64,000 nucleotides of DNA from Tunturibacter gelidoferens. GTDB taxonomy: Bacteria > Acidobacteriota > Terriglobia > Terriglobales > Acidobacteriaceae. Made by a program: the position numbers and the translations under genes. The notes beneath the pieces were generated by a model. That model ran no database searches. It had not been told where the DNA came from and saw only the letters and a list, made by a program, of their open reading frames with translations. This document shows positions 33,751 through 43,212 of the stretch, piece after piece. The stretch spans positions 806,001-870,000 of the forward strand of contig NZ_CP132938.1 of assembly GCF_040358255.1 (NCBI RefSeq). The letters run 5' to 3'. Each line of letters starts with the position of its first letter. Position 1 is the stretch's first letter.

Positions 33751-34461
33751 GCTTGTCTCCCGATAAAGTTCCGTGCTCCGTGAGACCGATCGCGTTCTCT
33801 TCTTTTTCAGAACGGCGTCGATCTTCATGTCCATCTGTCAGATCGAAGGCTGAGGGCAAAAACGGGCGCACCTCATCGTCGACCGCTAGTCCCCAAAATC
33901 CCCGGCGAGACCTGAATCGCCGGAAAAGTTTTGAGGGGCTTACTGATATGCAATGGAGTTTCGAGCCGAAGTAGAACGATCCGCAGATCGAACCTTATAA
34001 TGCAGATAATCTGCAGTCACTCGGCTGTAGCTTCCAGGTCCTCGCGGTCTCCGCCAAGAGATATCCCGCGGGGATCTGGTCAAACACTCCAACTCCCAAT
34101 CAAACTCCTGACATCCAGTCCTGAAGCTGCGATCAGTTGAATATACGACGATATAGGTCCGATATCAAGTGAATAGGCGACAAATTCAGTCGCAATACAT
34201 GACCATCTTGCGTAGGGTCCGCCACCAGTACATTCCGCCATCAATCCCTATATAAATTCATAGATATTTAGCAATTCTTATTGAAAGTAGGTGTTGGTGA
34301 TGAGAAGAATAAGGCACTTACGACGACGCGCAGAATCTTGAGTGTTTGGTGGATAAATTGCTCTCTCTATATTCACGCGACCTAATCGAAAAATGACTTC
34401 GGTACGCCATTCGATGGCCATCCGCGGTGTTTCGGTTTTGGTCAACCCTTGGAGAGAAGAC
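33751..34461. other. Divergent intergenic region between siderophore and Oar-like receptor genes
   Basis: About 710 bases without a convincing gene. It holds the promoters of two divergent outer-membrane receptor genes. A perfect palindrome is noted separately at 34001-34015. The part near 34240-34320 is AT-rich (TATATAAATTCATAGATATTTAG), a likely promoter area for the plus-strand gene. Confidence 0.45.
34001..34015. promoter_or_regulatory. Perfect 15-base palindrome, candidate operator
   Basis: TGCAGAT-A-ATCTGCA lies 251 bases before the siderophore receptor start. The inner GATAATC resembles part of a Fur-type box, which fits iron regulation, but it does not match the full consensus and the distance is long. 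Confidence 0.35.
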
Positions 34462-37400
34462 ATGCGACGAATTTCCCTTTTTGTTCCCGCTATAACGATG
34501 GCCTTTATAGGCGCTGCATTTGGTCAAACCACTAGCGGAGATTTAGTCGGCACCGTAAAAGATCCATCAGGTGCTGCCATTGCGAGCGCAGCTGTTGTCG
34601 TGACCAACGAAGACACTGGCGTGGCTACCAGTGTTAAGGCCGGAACTGCGGGCGAATTCCGTGTGGGCAACCTTCTTCCTGGTAAGTATGATCTCGTCGT
34701 AAGTTCTTCAGGTTTTCAGCCGTTTACGCTCCGCGGAATCGTCATCGAGCTCAATAAGACCTCTACTACCAACGTTGGTCTCTCGATTGGCGCCAGCACT
34801 ACAGTGGAAGTCGCGGCAGAGGCCGGCGCCGCGCTGGATACTACCAGCACCAACCTCACCCAGACCTTTAGCAATGTCGAACTCACCGATCTTCCGTCGA
34901 CGGCATCGGGTGGGTCGGCCGGCTTCGGCGTGTTGAACGCTTCGCTCTTGAGTCCCGGGGTGGCGTCAAGCGGAGGTATCGGTATCGGCGTAGGACCTTC
35001 GATTGGAGGTCAGCGCCCACGCAATAACAACTTCACCATTGAAGGAATTGACAACAATAACAAAGCTGTAACCGGCCCCCTTATCTATCTCCCGAACGAT
35101 TCGGTTGAGAGCTTTACTCTGATTACAAACCAGTTTTCCCCGGAGTTCGGTCACTCTTCAGGGGGGCAGTTCAACACCAACGTCCTCTCCGGAACGAACA
35201 AGTTCCACGGGCGCCTGTATGAGTACTTTCAGAATCGCAATCTGAACGCCGAATCCGGCACTCAGGGCGGAAAGCCCGCCATCAACCCCCGCTACGACAA
35301 TAACCGCTACGGCGGACAGGTTGGCGGACCGATCTTGCGCGATAAGCTCTTCTTTTTTGTCAACTTCGAACGTAACTCGATTGGGTCGAACCCGGCCATT
35401 TTCTCCTGCGTGCCAACCGCCGCAGGACTCACAACTCTTCAGTCGCTGGGTTCGCCTTACGGCCTGAATGGAACCAACCTGGCTCAGTACCTTAAGTACA
35501 CCCCCGCAGCGACAACGTCGGGGCCAAACGGGACAGGAATTGACGCGTCGGCCGACGTCGCCTGCGGAAGTGAGGCAACAGGGCCGCAATTCCTTACCGT
35601 CAACTCAGCGGTTTCAGGTGCATCAACCAATATTCCTTTAGGTAATTACCAGAGCACAGCAAGCACACCGTCAAACTTCGACGTCCTGACAACAAGTGTC
35701 GACTACACGATCTCTAACAAAGACAGCTTCCGCGGACGTTATTTGTACAACCGGCTCACTGATACGGATACGGCAACCAATACGGTTCCATTCCCAGTTT
35801 TCTTCACGCAACAGCCGTTCCGTTTCCAGCTCGTTGCACTTAGCGAATTTCACACGTTTACACCAAACCTCACCAACGAATTCCGCATTGGCTTCAATCG
35901 GTATTCGAACACCGTGACTGCGGGAAACTTTAGCTATCCCGGGCTCGATCAATTCCCCAACCTGGTCTTTGATGATCAAGGCTTTGTCAATCTTGGACCG
36001 GATCCGAATGCACCGCAGTTCACGATTCAGAATCTGTATCAGGTCGTCGACAACGTCAGCTATGTTAAAGGAAAGCATACCCTCAAGATCGGATTTGACG
36101 GTCGCAAGTACATCTCTCCTCAAGGATTCACGCAGCGAGCGCGAGGAGACTACGAGTGGAATGCCCTCTCAGAGTTTCTTCAGGATCTCGCACCTACGAG
36201 CTTCGGAGAGCGTTCTACTGGCAACCTGACCTACTACGGCGATCAGACCGCGCTCTATGGCTATGTCAACGATACCTGGCGGGTTAGCCCCAGGGTTACA
36301 CTCAACGGTGGCCTTCGGTATGAGTTCACCGCCGTTCCTGTCGGCGAGCGGGCACAAGCGCTGAATTCTGCTGCCTCCGTTCCTGGTCTGATCAGCTTCG
36401 GGAAGCCGTCACCAGCCTACAAGAGCTTTGCGCCTCGCTTTGGCGTCAACTTTGCACCCGATGACAAGACGTCTATTCGCGCAGGTTTCGGGCTGTCCTA
36501 CGATGTGCTGTTTGACAACCTTGGTACCCTCTCCTTTCCTCCGCAGTATTCAGCCACCAATGATGTCGGCAACCCTGGCAACCCTGCACCAGGAGACCCG
36601 AACTTCCTCGCGAACGGAGGTCTTCCTCCCGGCAAGGGCGGCATCCTGGTCTTCCCGAACACACCGGCTGGCCTCGCAGATCAGCGCGCGTCCACTGCTG
36701 CATACATTCCCAACCAGACGGTCCCCTATTCGGAGACCTACACGCTCACCATTCAGCGCACCTTTGCGACCAACTACACAGCCGAGATTGGATATGTCGG
36801 TACCCGAGGCATTCATCTACCGACGCAGATCCAACTCAACATTCAACCGCGGGTCAATGCATCGAATGTGCTTCCCACCTCGTTGAACGGCGGTACTTCG
36901 GTCATCGCTCCTGCAGGTGCCAGCACGTTGGCTGCGATCAACAGCCTGTCAAATATCCGCCCGGATTTCCTCGCCGCTGGCTTTACGAGCAAGATGACTT
37001 CTTATCAGCCTTATTCCAGTTCCAACTACAACGCTCTGGTTGCGAACGTGACTCGCCAGTTCACCGGTGGATTGCAGACCAATCTTTCCTACACCTACAG
37101 CAAGACGATGGATGACGCAACGGCGGAAGTCTTCGCGACTACGCTCACTCCGCGACGTCCACAGAATTCGCAGAACGTAGCGGCCGACTACAGCCGTTCA
37201 GCGCTTGACCGTACGCATCGCATCTCGCTCGAAGCGGTCTACGATCTGCAGCTTTACAAGCATGCCCACTCGTTTCTTCTAAGGAATGTCGTTGGTAACT
37301 GGACCATTGCACCCATCTACACCTACGAATCGCCCGAGTACGCCACTGTGCTCTCCGGCATCAATTCAAACCTGAACGGCGACAGCACCGCAATCGATCG

Positions 37401-37875
37401 CTCGATCATCAACCCGAACGGTGTGAAGGGGACAGCAAGTACGGTATCGGCTCAACATGCTACCAATCTCGATAGCCTCTGCACGCCGGGGACAGAAACG
37501 ACAACTTGCACTGCGAACATCGTCGGCTATGTAGCCGACAACCCAAACGCTTATTACATCCAGGGTGGAAAGGGAACGCTCCCGAACGGTGCGCGTAATA
37601 CTTTGCCTACTCGTCCAATTAATAACTTCGATATGTCACTTTTGAAGCGCGTCACATTCCGCGAACGATACTCAATCGAGTTCGGAGCGCAGGCTTATAA
37701 CGTACTCAACCATGCTCAATACACTCCCGGCACGGTGAATAACATCAACTCGACCTCCAATACAACGACGTATATCAACTTCCAAAGGGTTGATAACGCG
37801 TTCTTCAATCAGCCCGGCAAGGTCTTCGCCAACAATGCCCGCACAATGCAACTGTCCGGGAAACTCTTCTTCTAA
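34462..37875 (+). CDS. Second Oar-like TonB-dependent receptor
   Basis: 1137 residues from the ATG at 34462 (GGAGAG 6 bases upstream), opening a signal peptide (ISLFVPAITMAFIGAAFGQ). Domain order matches the receptor at 26.4-29.9 kb: carboxypeptidase-regulatory-like domain (GDLVGTVKDPSGAAIASAAV), plug with NFTIEGIDNNNKAVTG and SPEFGHSSGGQFN, then a barrel with typical VGGPILRDKLFFFVNFER and a terminal TMQLSGKLFF. It is divergent from the siderophore receptor gene and closed by a strong terminator. The substrate is probably an oligosaccharide or peptide; this is inference from the family. Confidence 0.9.
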   Translation: MRRISLFVPAITMAFIGAAFGQTTSGDLVGTVKDPSGAAIASAAVVVTNEDTGVATSVKAGTAGEFRVGNLLPGKYDLVVSSSGFQPFTLRGIVIELNKTSTTNVGLSIGASTTVEVAAEAGAALDTTSTNLTQTFSNVELTDLPSTASGGSAGFGVLNASLLSPGVASSGGIGIGVGPSIGGQRPRNNNFTIEGIDNNNKAVTGPLIYLPNDSVESFTLITNQFSPEFGHSSGGQFNTNVLSGTNKFHGRLYEYFQNRNLNAESGTQGGKPAINPRYDNNRYGGQVGGPILRDKLFFFVNFERNSIGSNPAIFSCVPTAAGLTTLQSLGSPYGLNGTNLAQYLKYTPAATTSGPNGTGIDASADVACGSEATGPQFLTVNSAVSGASTNIPLGNYQSTASTPSNFDVLTTSVDYTISNKDSFRGRYLYNRLTDTDTATNTVPFPVFFTQQPFRFQLVALSEFHTFTPNLTNEFRIGFNRYSNTVTAGNFSYPGLDQFPNLVFDDQGFVNLGPDPNAPQFTIQNLYQVVDNVSYVKGKHTLKIGFDGRKYISPQGFTQRARGDYEWNALSEFLQDLAPTSFGERSTGNLTYYGDQTALYGYVNDTWRVSPRVTLNGGLRYEFTAVPVGERAQALNSAASVPGLISFGKPSPAYKSFAPRFGVNFAPDDKTSIRAGFGLSYDVLFDNLGTLSFPPQYSATNDVGNPGNPAPGDPNFLANGGLPPGKGGILVFPNTPAGLADQRASTAAYIPNQTVPYSETYTLTIQRTFATNYTAEIGYVGTRGIHLPTQIQLNIQPRVNASNVLPTSLNGGTSVIAPAGASTLAAINSLSNIRPDFLAAGFTSKMTSYQPYSSSNYNALVANVTRQFTGGLQTNLSYTYSKTMDDATAEVFATTLTPRRPQNSQNVAADYSRSALDRTHRISLEAVYDLQLYKHAHSFLLRNVVGNWTIAPIYTYESPEYATVLSGINSNLNGDSTAIDRSIINPNGVKGTASTVSAQHATNLDSLCTPGTETTTCTANIVGYVADNPNAYYIQGGKGTLPNGARNTLPTRPINNFDMSLLKRVTFRERYSIEFGAQAYNVLNHAQYTPGTVNNINSTSNTTTYINFQRVDNAFFNQPGKVFANNARTMQLSGKLFF

Positions 37876-37890
37876 CTGAAGATTGCAACA

Positions 37891-37924
37891 AAAAAGGGAT
37901 GGGCTAAAGCCCGTCCCTTTTTTT
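37891..37924 (+). terminator. Intrinsic terminator after the second Oar-like receptor
   Basis: AAAAAGGGAtGGGC and GCCCgTCCCTTTTT form a strong stem with a TAAA loop, ending in seven T, 16 bases after the stop codon. It separates the receptor gene from gyrA. Confidence 0.9.
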
Positions 37925-38054
37925 GTCGATAAAACGGCTGCGCTGGCAAAAGTCTGTAAGTCTTGCATTTTCTGCGTGTGTTTGCCCACTTACAATCTGT
38001 TTGCCGAGGACCGCTTTACCCCGCCAAATCAAGCATTTATCATGGAAGTACACC

Positions 38055-40958
38055 ATGGCTGATGATCTGTTTCCGCAAGACCCGAAGAACCCTGACGCAC
38101 CCTCCCCGCAGGACGCGAACTCCAACAACCCTCCCCCCGCAGGATCTCCTCCGGACGGCTCGACCGTCCAGGGCCGGGGTGCTGCGTTTATGCTCTCCAT
38201 CAATATAGAAGAGGAGATGCGGAGGTCGTATCTCGACTACTCCATGTCCGTCATCATCGGCCGCGCTCTGCCCGATGTGCGCGACGGTCTCAAGCCTGTT
38301 CATCGCCGTATCCTCTACGGCATGCAGGAGATGGGTCTCCAGTTCAACAAGAAGTACACCAAGTCCGCCAAGGTCGTCGGCCACGTGATGGGTAACTACC
38401 ATCCCCATGGCGACTCCGCCATCTACGACACCATGGTCCGGCTCGCCCAGCCATTTTCTCTCCGCTATCTATTAGTAGACGGTCAGGGAAACTTTGGCTC
38501 CGTGGACGGTGACTCCGCCGCGGCCATGCGGTACACCGAATCCCGCCTCACCCGGCTTGCCGGTGAGATGCTCGCGGACATCGACTACGACACGGTCGAC
38601 TTCTCTCCGAACTATGATGAGTCGTCGCTTGAACCTACCGTGCTCCCGGCCCGCATTCCGAACCTTATCGTCAACGGCAGCTCCGGCATTGCCGTCGGTA
38701 TGGCGACGAACATTCCGCCGCACAATCTCACCGAGATTGTGAACGCGTGTATCTCGCTGCTGCAGAAGTCCCCGCAGGATCATCGACCAGATCTCGACCT
38801 CGTCCTGGAGCACGTGCTTGGACCGGACTTCCCGACTGGCGGCTACCTGTTCGGCAAGACGAATATCCCCCAGGCCTACCGCACTGGCCGCGGGCGCTTC
38901 ATGATGCGCGCCAAAGCGTCCATCGAGAACATCTCCGGCGGGCGTCAGGCCATCATCGTCACGGAGATTCCTTACCAGGTCAACAAGTCCAAGCTCATCG
39001 AACGTATCGCCGAACTCGTCAATGAAGGCGTCATCACCGACATCGCACGCGACGAGTTCCGTGACGAGTCCGATCGCGACGGGATGCGCATCGTCATCGG
39101 GCTGAAGCGCGGCGCCGAGCACCAGATCGTTCTCAACCAGCTTCATAAGCACACCCAGATGCAGGAGTCGTTCTCGATGATCTTCTTGGCCGTCCATAAC
39201 GGTCAGCCGAAGGAGCTCCCGCTCGATCAGGCGATCCGGGCGTTCCTCGATCACCGCACAGAAGTAGTCCGCCGCCGGACTGCCTTCCTGCTCGCGAAGG
39301 CTCGCGACCGCGAACACATTCTGCTTGGATATCAGATCGCGCTCGATCATCTCGACAACGTCATCAAGATTATTCGCCAGTCGTCCAGCCGTGCCGATGC
39401 TCGCGAAAACCTCTTCTCCTACTTCTCGAACAAGCGCATCAACCTGCGCGGTACGGAGCTGCGCGGCGTCACGTTGGACCCGGCTAAGTACGGCGTCGAT
39501 ATGATCTTTAGCACGACCGGCACGTTGATCCTCTCCTACAAACAGATCGACGCGATCCTCGAACTGCAGCTGTACCGCCTCACGCAGCTTTCTATTGATG
39601 AGTTGCTCAAGGAACTGGCCGAGGTGCGCGACAACATCACGGAGTTCGAGTCGATCCTTGCTTCACCGGCGAAGTTGCGCAAGGTCATCGTCAAAGAGCT
39701 TACCGAGATTCGCGACAAGTATGGCGATGCTCGCCGCACGACCATCATTGATGAGACCGCCGAGCTGCAGCTCGAAGATCTGATCACTGACGAGCAGGTG
39801 GCAGTCACGGTGTCCAACACTGGTTATCTCAAGCGCACGCCTATCTCGATCTACCGTCAGCAGCGTCGTGGCGGTACTGGGCGGCTTGGCATGAAGACTC
39901 GCGAAGAGGACTTTGTCGCGCAGCTCATCATCGACTCCACGCATGCCTATCTTCTCTGCTTCACAAATACGGGCCGCGTCTACTGGCTGAAGGTGTATGA
40001 GGTCCCTGATGTTGGCGCTGCCGGCAAAGGCAAGGCTATGGCTTCGCTGGTCGCGCTGCAGCCTGGGGAGAAGGTGGTGACCATTCTGCCGGTTCGCGAT
40101 CTGGAAGAGGACTCGAAGTACATCCTGTTTGCGACGCGCAATGGCACGGTGAAGAAGACAGCGTTGAAAGACTTTTCGAATGTGATGGCGCGTGGAATTA
40201 TCGCGATCAATATTGAGAAGGATGATGAGCTGATCATTGCGCGAATTACGGACGGTCAGCAGGTGATCTTCCTGGCTACGCATGATGGCATGGCTATCCG
40301 GTTCAACGAGCAGGACTTACGTCCGATGGGGCGGCCGGCTACCGGTAACCGTGGCATTACGCTGAAGAAGGGGGACTATGTGATCGGGGCGGCAGTTACG
40401 CCTTCGAACGAGGCGCGCAACAAGCAACGGCTGGAACGTGCTGCTCAGAAAGGGCTTACGGATCAGGTGGAAGCGGCGATTGACGAGGCTACCGAGTCGA
40501 CTGAGGGGCAGCCGCTGGAGCTGGCTGAGCCTGGTGAGCTGGCTGCTCCGGTGGCTTCGGCTGAGGTTGCGGCGAAGCTTGAAAAGCTTGATAAACAGCT
40601 GGGTTTGACGCCTTGCCTGGTGCTTACGGTGAGTGAGAATGGGTTTGGCAAGCGAACTGATGTGGATCAATATCGCCTGCAGTCGCGTGGCGGTAAGGGC
40701 GTTATCAATATGAAGACGACTCCTAAGATCGGCAAGGTTACTAGCATTCAGCTGGTGGATGACACGACGGAGATGATGGTGATCAGCCAGTTTGGGAAGA
40801 TCATTCGCATTGATACTAAGAGTGTTAGGGCCGCCGGGCGTAGTACGCAGGGGGTTAAGCTGCTGGATCTTGAGGATCAGGATAAGGTGGCGGCGGCTGT
40901 GGTGATTCCTCCGGAGGAGGCTAAGACTCAGCCGGAAGAGGGAACTTTGCTGCAGTAG
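38055..40958 (+). CDS. gyrA: DNA gyrase subunit A
   Basis: 967 residues from the ATG at 38055. The canonical core begins at [17 protein letters not shown] near residue 49, so there is an extra Asp/Pro-rich N-terminal stretch of about 40 residues. The catalytic tyrosine is Y160 ([10 protein letters not shown]). The quinolone-resistance region reads [14 protein letters not shown], with S121 and D125 equivalent to E. coli S83 and D87, the drug-sensitive residues. The GyrA box is at Q603-G609 (QRRGGTG), which marks gyrase rather than topoisomerase IV. About residues 783-855 contain an Ala/Glu-rich insertion in the C-terminal pinwheel domain. GyrA cuts and rejoins DNA to introduce negative supercoils with GyrB, which is not in the window. 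Confidence 0.97.
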   Translation: MADDLFPQDPKNPDAPSPQDANSNNPPPAGSPPDGSTVQGRGAAFMLSINIEEEMRRSYLDYSMSVIIGRALPDVRDGLKPVHRRILYGMQEMGLQFNKKYTKSAKVVGHVMGNYHPHGDSAIYDTMVRLAQPFSLRYLLVDGQGNFGSVDGDSAAAMRYTESRLTRLAGEMLADIDYDTVDFSPNYDESSLEPTVLPARIPNLIVNGSSGIAVGMATNIPPHNLTEIVNACISLLQKSPQDHRPDLDLVLEHVLGPDFPTGGYLFGKTNIPQAYRTGRGRFMMRAKASIENISGGRQAIIVTEIPYQVNKSKLIERIAELVNEGVITDIARDEFRDESDRDGMRIVIGLKRGAEHQIVLNQLHKHTQMQESFSMIFLAVHNGQPKELPLDQAIRAFLDHRTEVVRRRTAFLLAKARDREHILLGYQIALDHLDNVIKIIRQSSSRADARENLFSYFSNKRINLRGTELRGVTLDPAKYGVDMIFSTTGTLILSYKQIDAILELQLYRLTQLSIDELLKELAEVRDNITEFESILASPAKLRKVIVKELTEIRDKYGDARRTTIIDETAELQLEDLITDEQVAVTVSNTGYLKRTPISIYRQQRRGGTGRLGMKTREEDFVAQLIIDSTHAYLLCFTNTGRVYWLKVYEVPDVGAAGKGKAMASLVALQPGEKVVTILPVRDLEEDSKYILFATRNGTVKKTALKDFSNVMARGIIAINIEKDDELIIARITDGQQVIFLATHDGMAIRFNEQDLRPMGRPATGNRGITLKKGDYVIGAAVTPSNEARNKQRLERAAQKGLTDQVEAAIDEATESTEGQPLELAEPGELAAPVASAEVAAKLEKLDKQLGLTPCLVLTVSENGFGKRTDVDQYRLQSRGGKGVINMKTTPKIGKVTSIQLVDDTTEMMVISQFGKIIRIDTKSVRAAGRSTQGVKLLDLEDQDKVAAAVVIPPEEAKTQPEEGTLLQ

Positions 40959-40993
40959 TTTTCTGTTTGCGGTAATTTTTTATGATGTGGTGA

Positions 40994-41034
40994 CGCCCGT
41001 TTTTGCTGAGGTTTTTGGCAAAAACGGGCGTTTT
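40994..41034 (+). terminator. Intrinsic terminator after gyrA
   Basis: CGCCCGTTTTTGC and GCAAAAACGGGCG form a perfect 13-bp stem with an 11-base loop, followed by TTTT, 35 bases after the gyrA stop. An identical stem occurs at 41839. Confidence 0.85.
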
Positions 41035-41160
41035 CGCGTGGTGAATTGGTGGTGTGGACGTGGTGGATTGCGTGGTGAACGTGGTGTTTTAGCAGCGTGT
41101 TTTTTGGGCTCTAAAAATGCGCCACGTCTTCGGGGTTTATTTTTTGGGGTTCCCGTTTTG
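41035..41160. repeat. GT-rich intergenic tail (copy 2 of 3)
   Basis: Irregular repeats of words such as GGTGGTGTGGACGTGGTGG, GCGTGGTG and AACGTGGTG follow the gyrA terminator, then a T-rich part with TTTTTTGGG. Similar tails occur at 26.0 and 41.88 kb. No coding function seen. Confidence 0.55.
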
Positions 41161-41250
41161 GGAATGCGGTGGGTGGGAGGCTGCTATTCTTTTCTGGCTT
41201 CCGTGTCAGCGCCCTGAAATGAGCGGGCGGGCTGCGTAGGAGAATTTGCC

Positions 41251-41796
41251 ATGAGCAGCAATGAGAAGACGAAGGGCAGCTTCACGCAGAGGGTCAAGCA
41301 CGAGCTGATTGAGTTCTGGATGATCGCCTTGTACCTGATGTTCTTCTTCTGTGCGCTGGTGACGTACACGATGCTGCTGTTGAAGAAGTATGAGGTCAGC
41401 AACGATGTACTGAACTACGGCTTTGCGGTGATGAATGCGCTGGTGATCGGCAAGGTGATTCTGGTGGGGGAGATGATGCGCGTGGGCAGGGGCTACGAGA
41501 AGAGGCCGCTGTACCAGTCTGTCCTGTTGAAGTCAATTGTCTTCGCGGGGCTTGTGCTGGTGTTCCATATCCTCGAGGAGACGGTGAAGCGGGTGATTGC
41601 GGGGAAGCCGTTTGGTACGGTCTGGCACCATCTGCAGTGGGAGGACATGGTCTCGCGGGCGCTCGTCATCTTCTGCGCGTTCGTTCCGCTGTTTGCGTTC
41701 AGGGAGATTCGCCGGGTGCTTGGTGAGGAGAAGCTCTACGCTCTGTTGCGCGGGCGAGGAGTCGCCGACATGCCGGATTCTCCTGTCGGACGCTAG
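41251..41796 (+). CDS. Small membrane protein of unknown function
   Basis: 181 residues, family not recognised. Four hydrophobic segments are visible, near residues 24-45 (MIALYLMFFFCALVTYTMLLL), 55-73 (LNYGFAVMNALVIGKVILVG), 92-108 (VFAGLVLVFHILEE) and 135-150 (RALVIFCAFVPLFAFREI). Charged loops connect them (GRGYEKRPLYQS, ETVKRVIAGKPFG). GAGAATTT precedes the ATG; an upstream GTAGGAGAA may be the ribosome site. It sits between two terminators with identical stems, as an isolated unit. Confidence 0.65.
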   Translation: MSSNEKTKGSFTQRVKHELIEFWMIALYLMFFFCALVTYTMLLLKKYEVSNDVLNYGFAVMNALVIGKVILVGEMMRVGRGYEKRPLYQSVLLKSIVFAGLVLVFHILEETVKRVIAGKPFGTVWHHLQWEDMVSRALVIFCAFVPLFAFREIRRVLGEEKLYALLRGRGVADMPDSPVGR

Positions 41797-41838
41797 CTGT
41801 TGCTGAGCGCAGAATTGCGTAGGCGATCAACGAGATGA

Positions 41839-41879
41839 CGCCCGTTTTTGCTGGTGTTTTTGGCAAAAACGGGCGTTTT
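41839..41879 (+). terminator. Intrinsic terminator with the same stem as the gyrA terminator
   Basis: The arms CGCCCGTTTTTGC/GCAAAAACGGGCG are identical to those at 40994-41030, the loop has the same length with small changes, and TTTTC follows. It lies 43 bases after the small membrane-protein gene. Confidence 0.85.
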
Positions 41880-41960
41880 CTACGTGGTGTTTTGGTGGTG
41901 TAGATGCCGGAGTATTACCAAAACTCGCGTTCTGGGTGGTGTTTTGGTGATGTCTGAAGT
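41880..41960. repeat. GT-rich intergenic tail (copy 3 of 3)
   Basis: Directly after the terminator come TACGTGGTGTTTTGGTGGTG and, after a gap, TGGGTGGTGTTTTGGTGATG. The same word family follows the gyrA and GH2 terminators. Confidence 0.55.
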
Positions 41961-41971
41961 GAATTCTTAAA

Positions 41972-42934
41972 CTAGCCGCCGAAGACTGCCATCGTTAAGG
42001 ATTTTCCGAATGGTATGCCGAAATTCCCCGTTTTGTCACTGAATCCCACAGGATTTGACTCCGAAAAAAACGTAATTTCCTCACGGACTTTTTCGTTAAG
42101 GAGAGACTGAAGATAAACGATGAACGCAATCACCTTCGGCGGGCACGCCAAAGCTTCTTGCCGCCTAGGCAGAATCGAATCCACTCCGCATTGGTAAGGA
42201 ATGTAGGATTCGGTTCTTGGCAATAACGGTATCCTATCGTCGAACCAGATTTCAGCTGAGCATAGATCTTCGGGGTCAGGATACGAATGGGCAATCTTAT
42301 TTCGAAGTCTGAAGACGCTTTCTATGTCTCGAACTGGTTGATCGGTCTCGCGAGGAGTTTTGGCTATTTCACGGCAGTGGAGCGGGAGACGCAAGAGCTT
42401 GTCTTTCCATGTTTCTCTTAATGCTTCTTGAAGAATTACCCTATTTTCAAGAAGTGTTTTATTGCGTAGAACAGCAATGAGCATATTTAGGTAGGACTCC
42501 GCCGTATAGGCACATTCCATCACCAACGCTGTTGCAATACAATTCTGATGCTCCATCTGTTTCATGTATCGGTCTATATCTTTCGCATGTTTGTCGCTGT
42601 CGCCTTTCTTGACCACTATGCTCTGCGGTACATCAATGTCTTTTACCTTTATCTTTCGTAACTCTCCTTCGAAATAGGTCATCATACGGCGGTGCCGATA
42701 GTGAGGATTGATTACAAGTCGATACTTCTCTAGCGACTCAAAGGATTCCTTGAGTCCTTTCTCGTGAAGTGCGAAATTGTGCGTAAACATTTTGAGTACT
42801 TCTTGCGAAGTAATCTTTCCACCGAAGCGGCGGACCTCTAGATTCAACCAACTTCGAACTATCGAAAGATAGGTCGAGTCAGGAAGTTGTAAGAAATATT
42901 CATATTTAAAAGGAGCATCAGGATCTCCGTGCAC
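41972..42934 (-). CDS. HEPN-motif protein, possible defence or toxin-type RNase
   Basis: 320 residues counted from a GTG at 42934. The family was not recognised as a whole. Near residue 220 is VFRLRNKIAHSYPD, an Rx4H motif in a helix, as in HEPN ribonuclease domains; the preceding helices (ATALVMECAYTAESYLNMLIAVL, LLENRVILQEALRETWKD) fit the HEPN four-helix bundle. There is no signal peptide. Codon use is AT-richer than in neighbouring genes, suggesting transfer. The same frame stays open for 51 more codons upstream (to 43087) without ATG, GTG or TTG before a TGA at 43088-43090, so the true start or integrity is uncertain. Confidence 0.55.
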   Translation of the reverse strand: MHGDPDAPFKYEYFLQLPDSTYLSIVRSWLNLEVRRFGGKITSQEVLKMFTHNFALHEKGLKESFESLEKYRLVINPHYRHRRMMTYFEGELRKIKVKDIDVPQSIVVKKGDSDKHAKDIDRYMKQMEHQNCIATALVMECAYTAESYLNMLIAVLRNKTLLENRVILQEALRETWKDKLLRLPLHCREIAKTPRETDQPVRDIESVFRLRNKIAHSYPDPEDLCSAEIWFDDRIPLLPRTESYIPYQCGVDSILPRRQEALACPPKVIAFIVYLQSLLNEKVREEITFFSESNPVGFSDKTGNFGIPFGKSLTMAVFGG

Positions 42935-42936
42935 AC

Positions 42937-43119
42937 CTAGCGCGAGGACATTAGTCCTTGCGGCCTCCCAAAAAGACTCTTCAGTAGCGCAAATAGATAA
43001 GCTTCCGGAAAACTCAACGGAAGCCGAATAGACTGAGCTCCCATTCCTTTTATAGGTATAGGCCGTACTGCCTTCGCGAGGGATAAGTCAAAATCGGTGA
43101 GCAGTATTGGCGTACTCAT
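42937..43119 (-). other. Short reading frame next to the HEPN gene, possibly its displaced 5' end
   Basis: A 60-codon frame starts with ATG at 43119 and stops just before the GTG of the HEPN gene. It resembles no known protein. In the HEPN frame the same bases read SVYSASVEFSGSLS...ESFWEAARTNVLALG, which looks more protein-like and continues into the HEPN gene. A one-base deletion near 43087 (after TTTTGAC) would join the ATG at 43119 to that frame. It may therefore be a frameshifted gene start rather than a separate gene. Confidence 0.35.
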
Positions 43120-43212
43120 CTAATGAACATATTAGGTGACGCAGGCCGCATCTAAAAGTCTAAATGTAGATGCCTCGCAGGCGCACAAATGAATGTTGTC
43201 GCGCGAGGAGTC

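Noticed and set aside
38472..39350. 292-codon minus-strand frame opposite gyrA
   Set aside because: It lies wholly inside conserved gyrA sequence and has no recognisable protein content.
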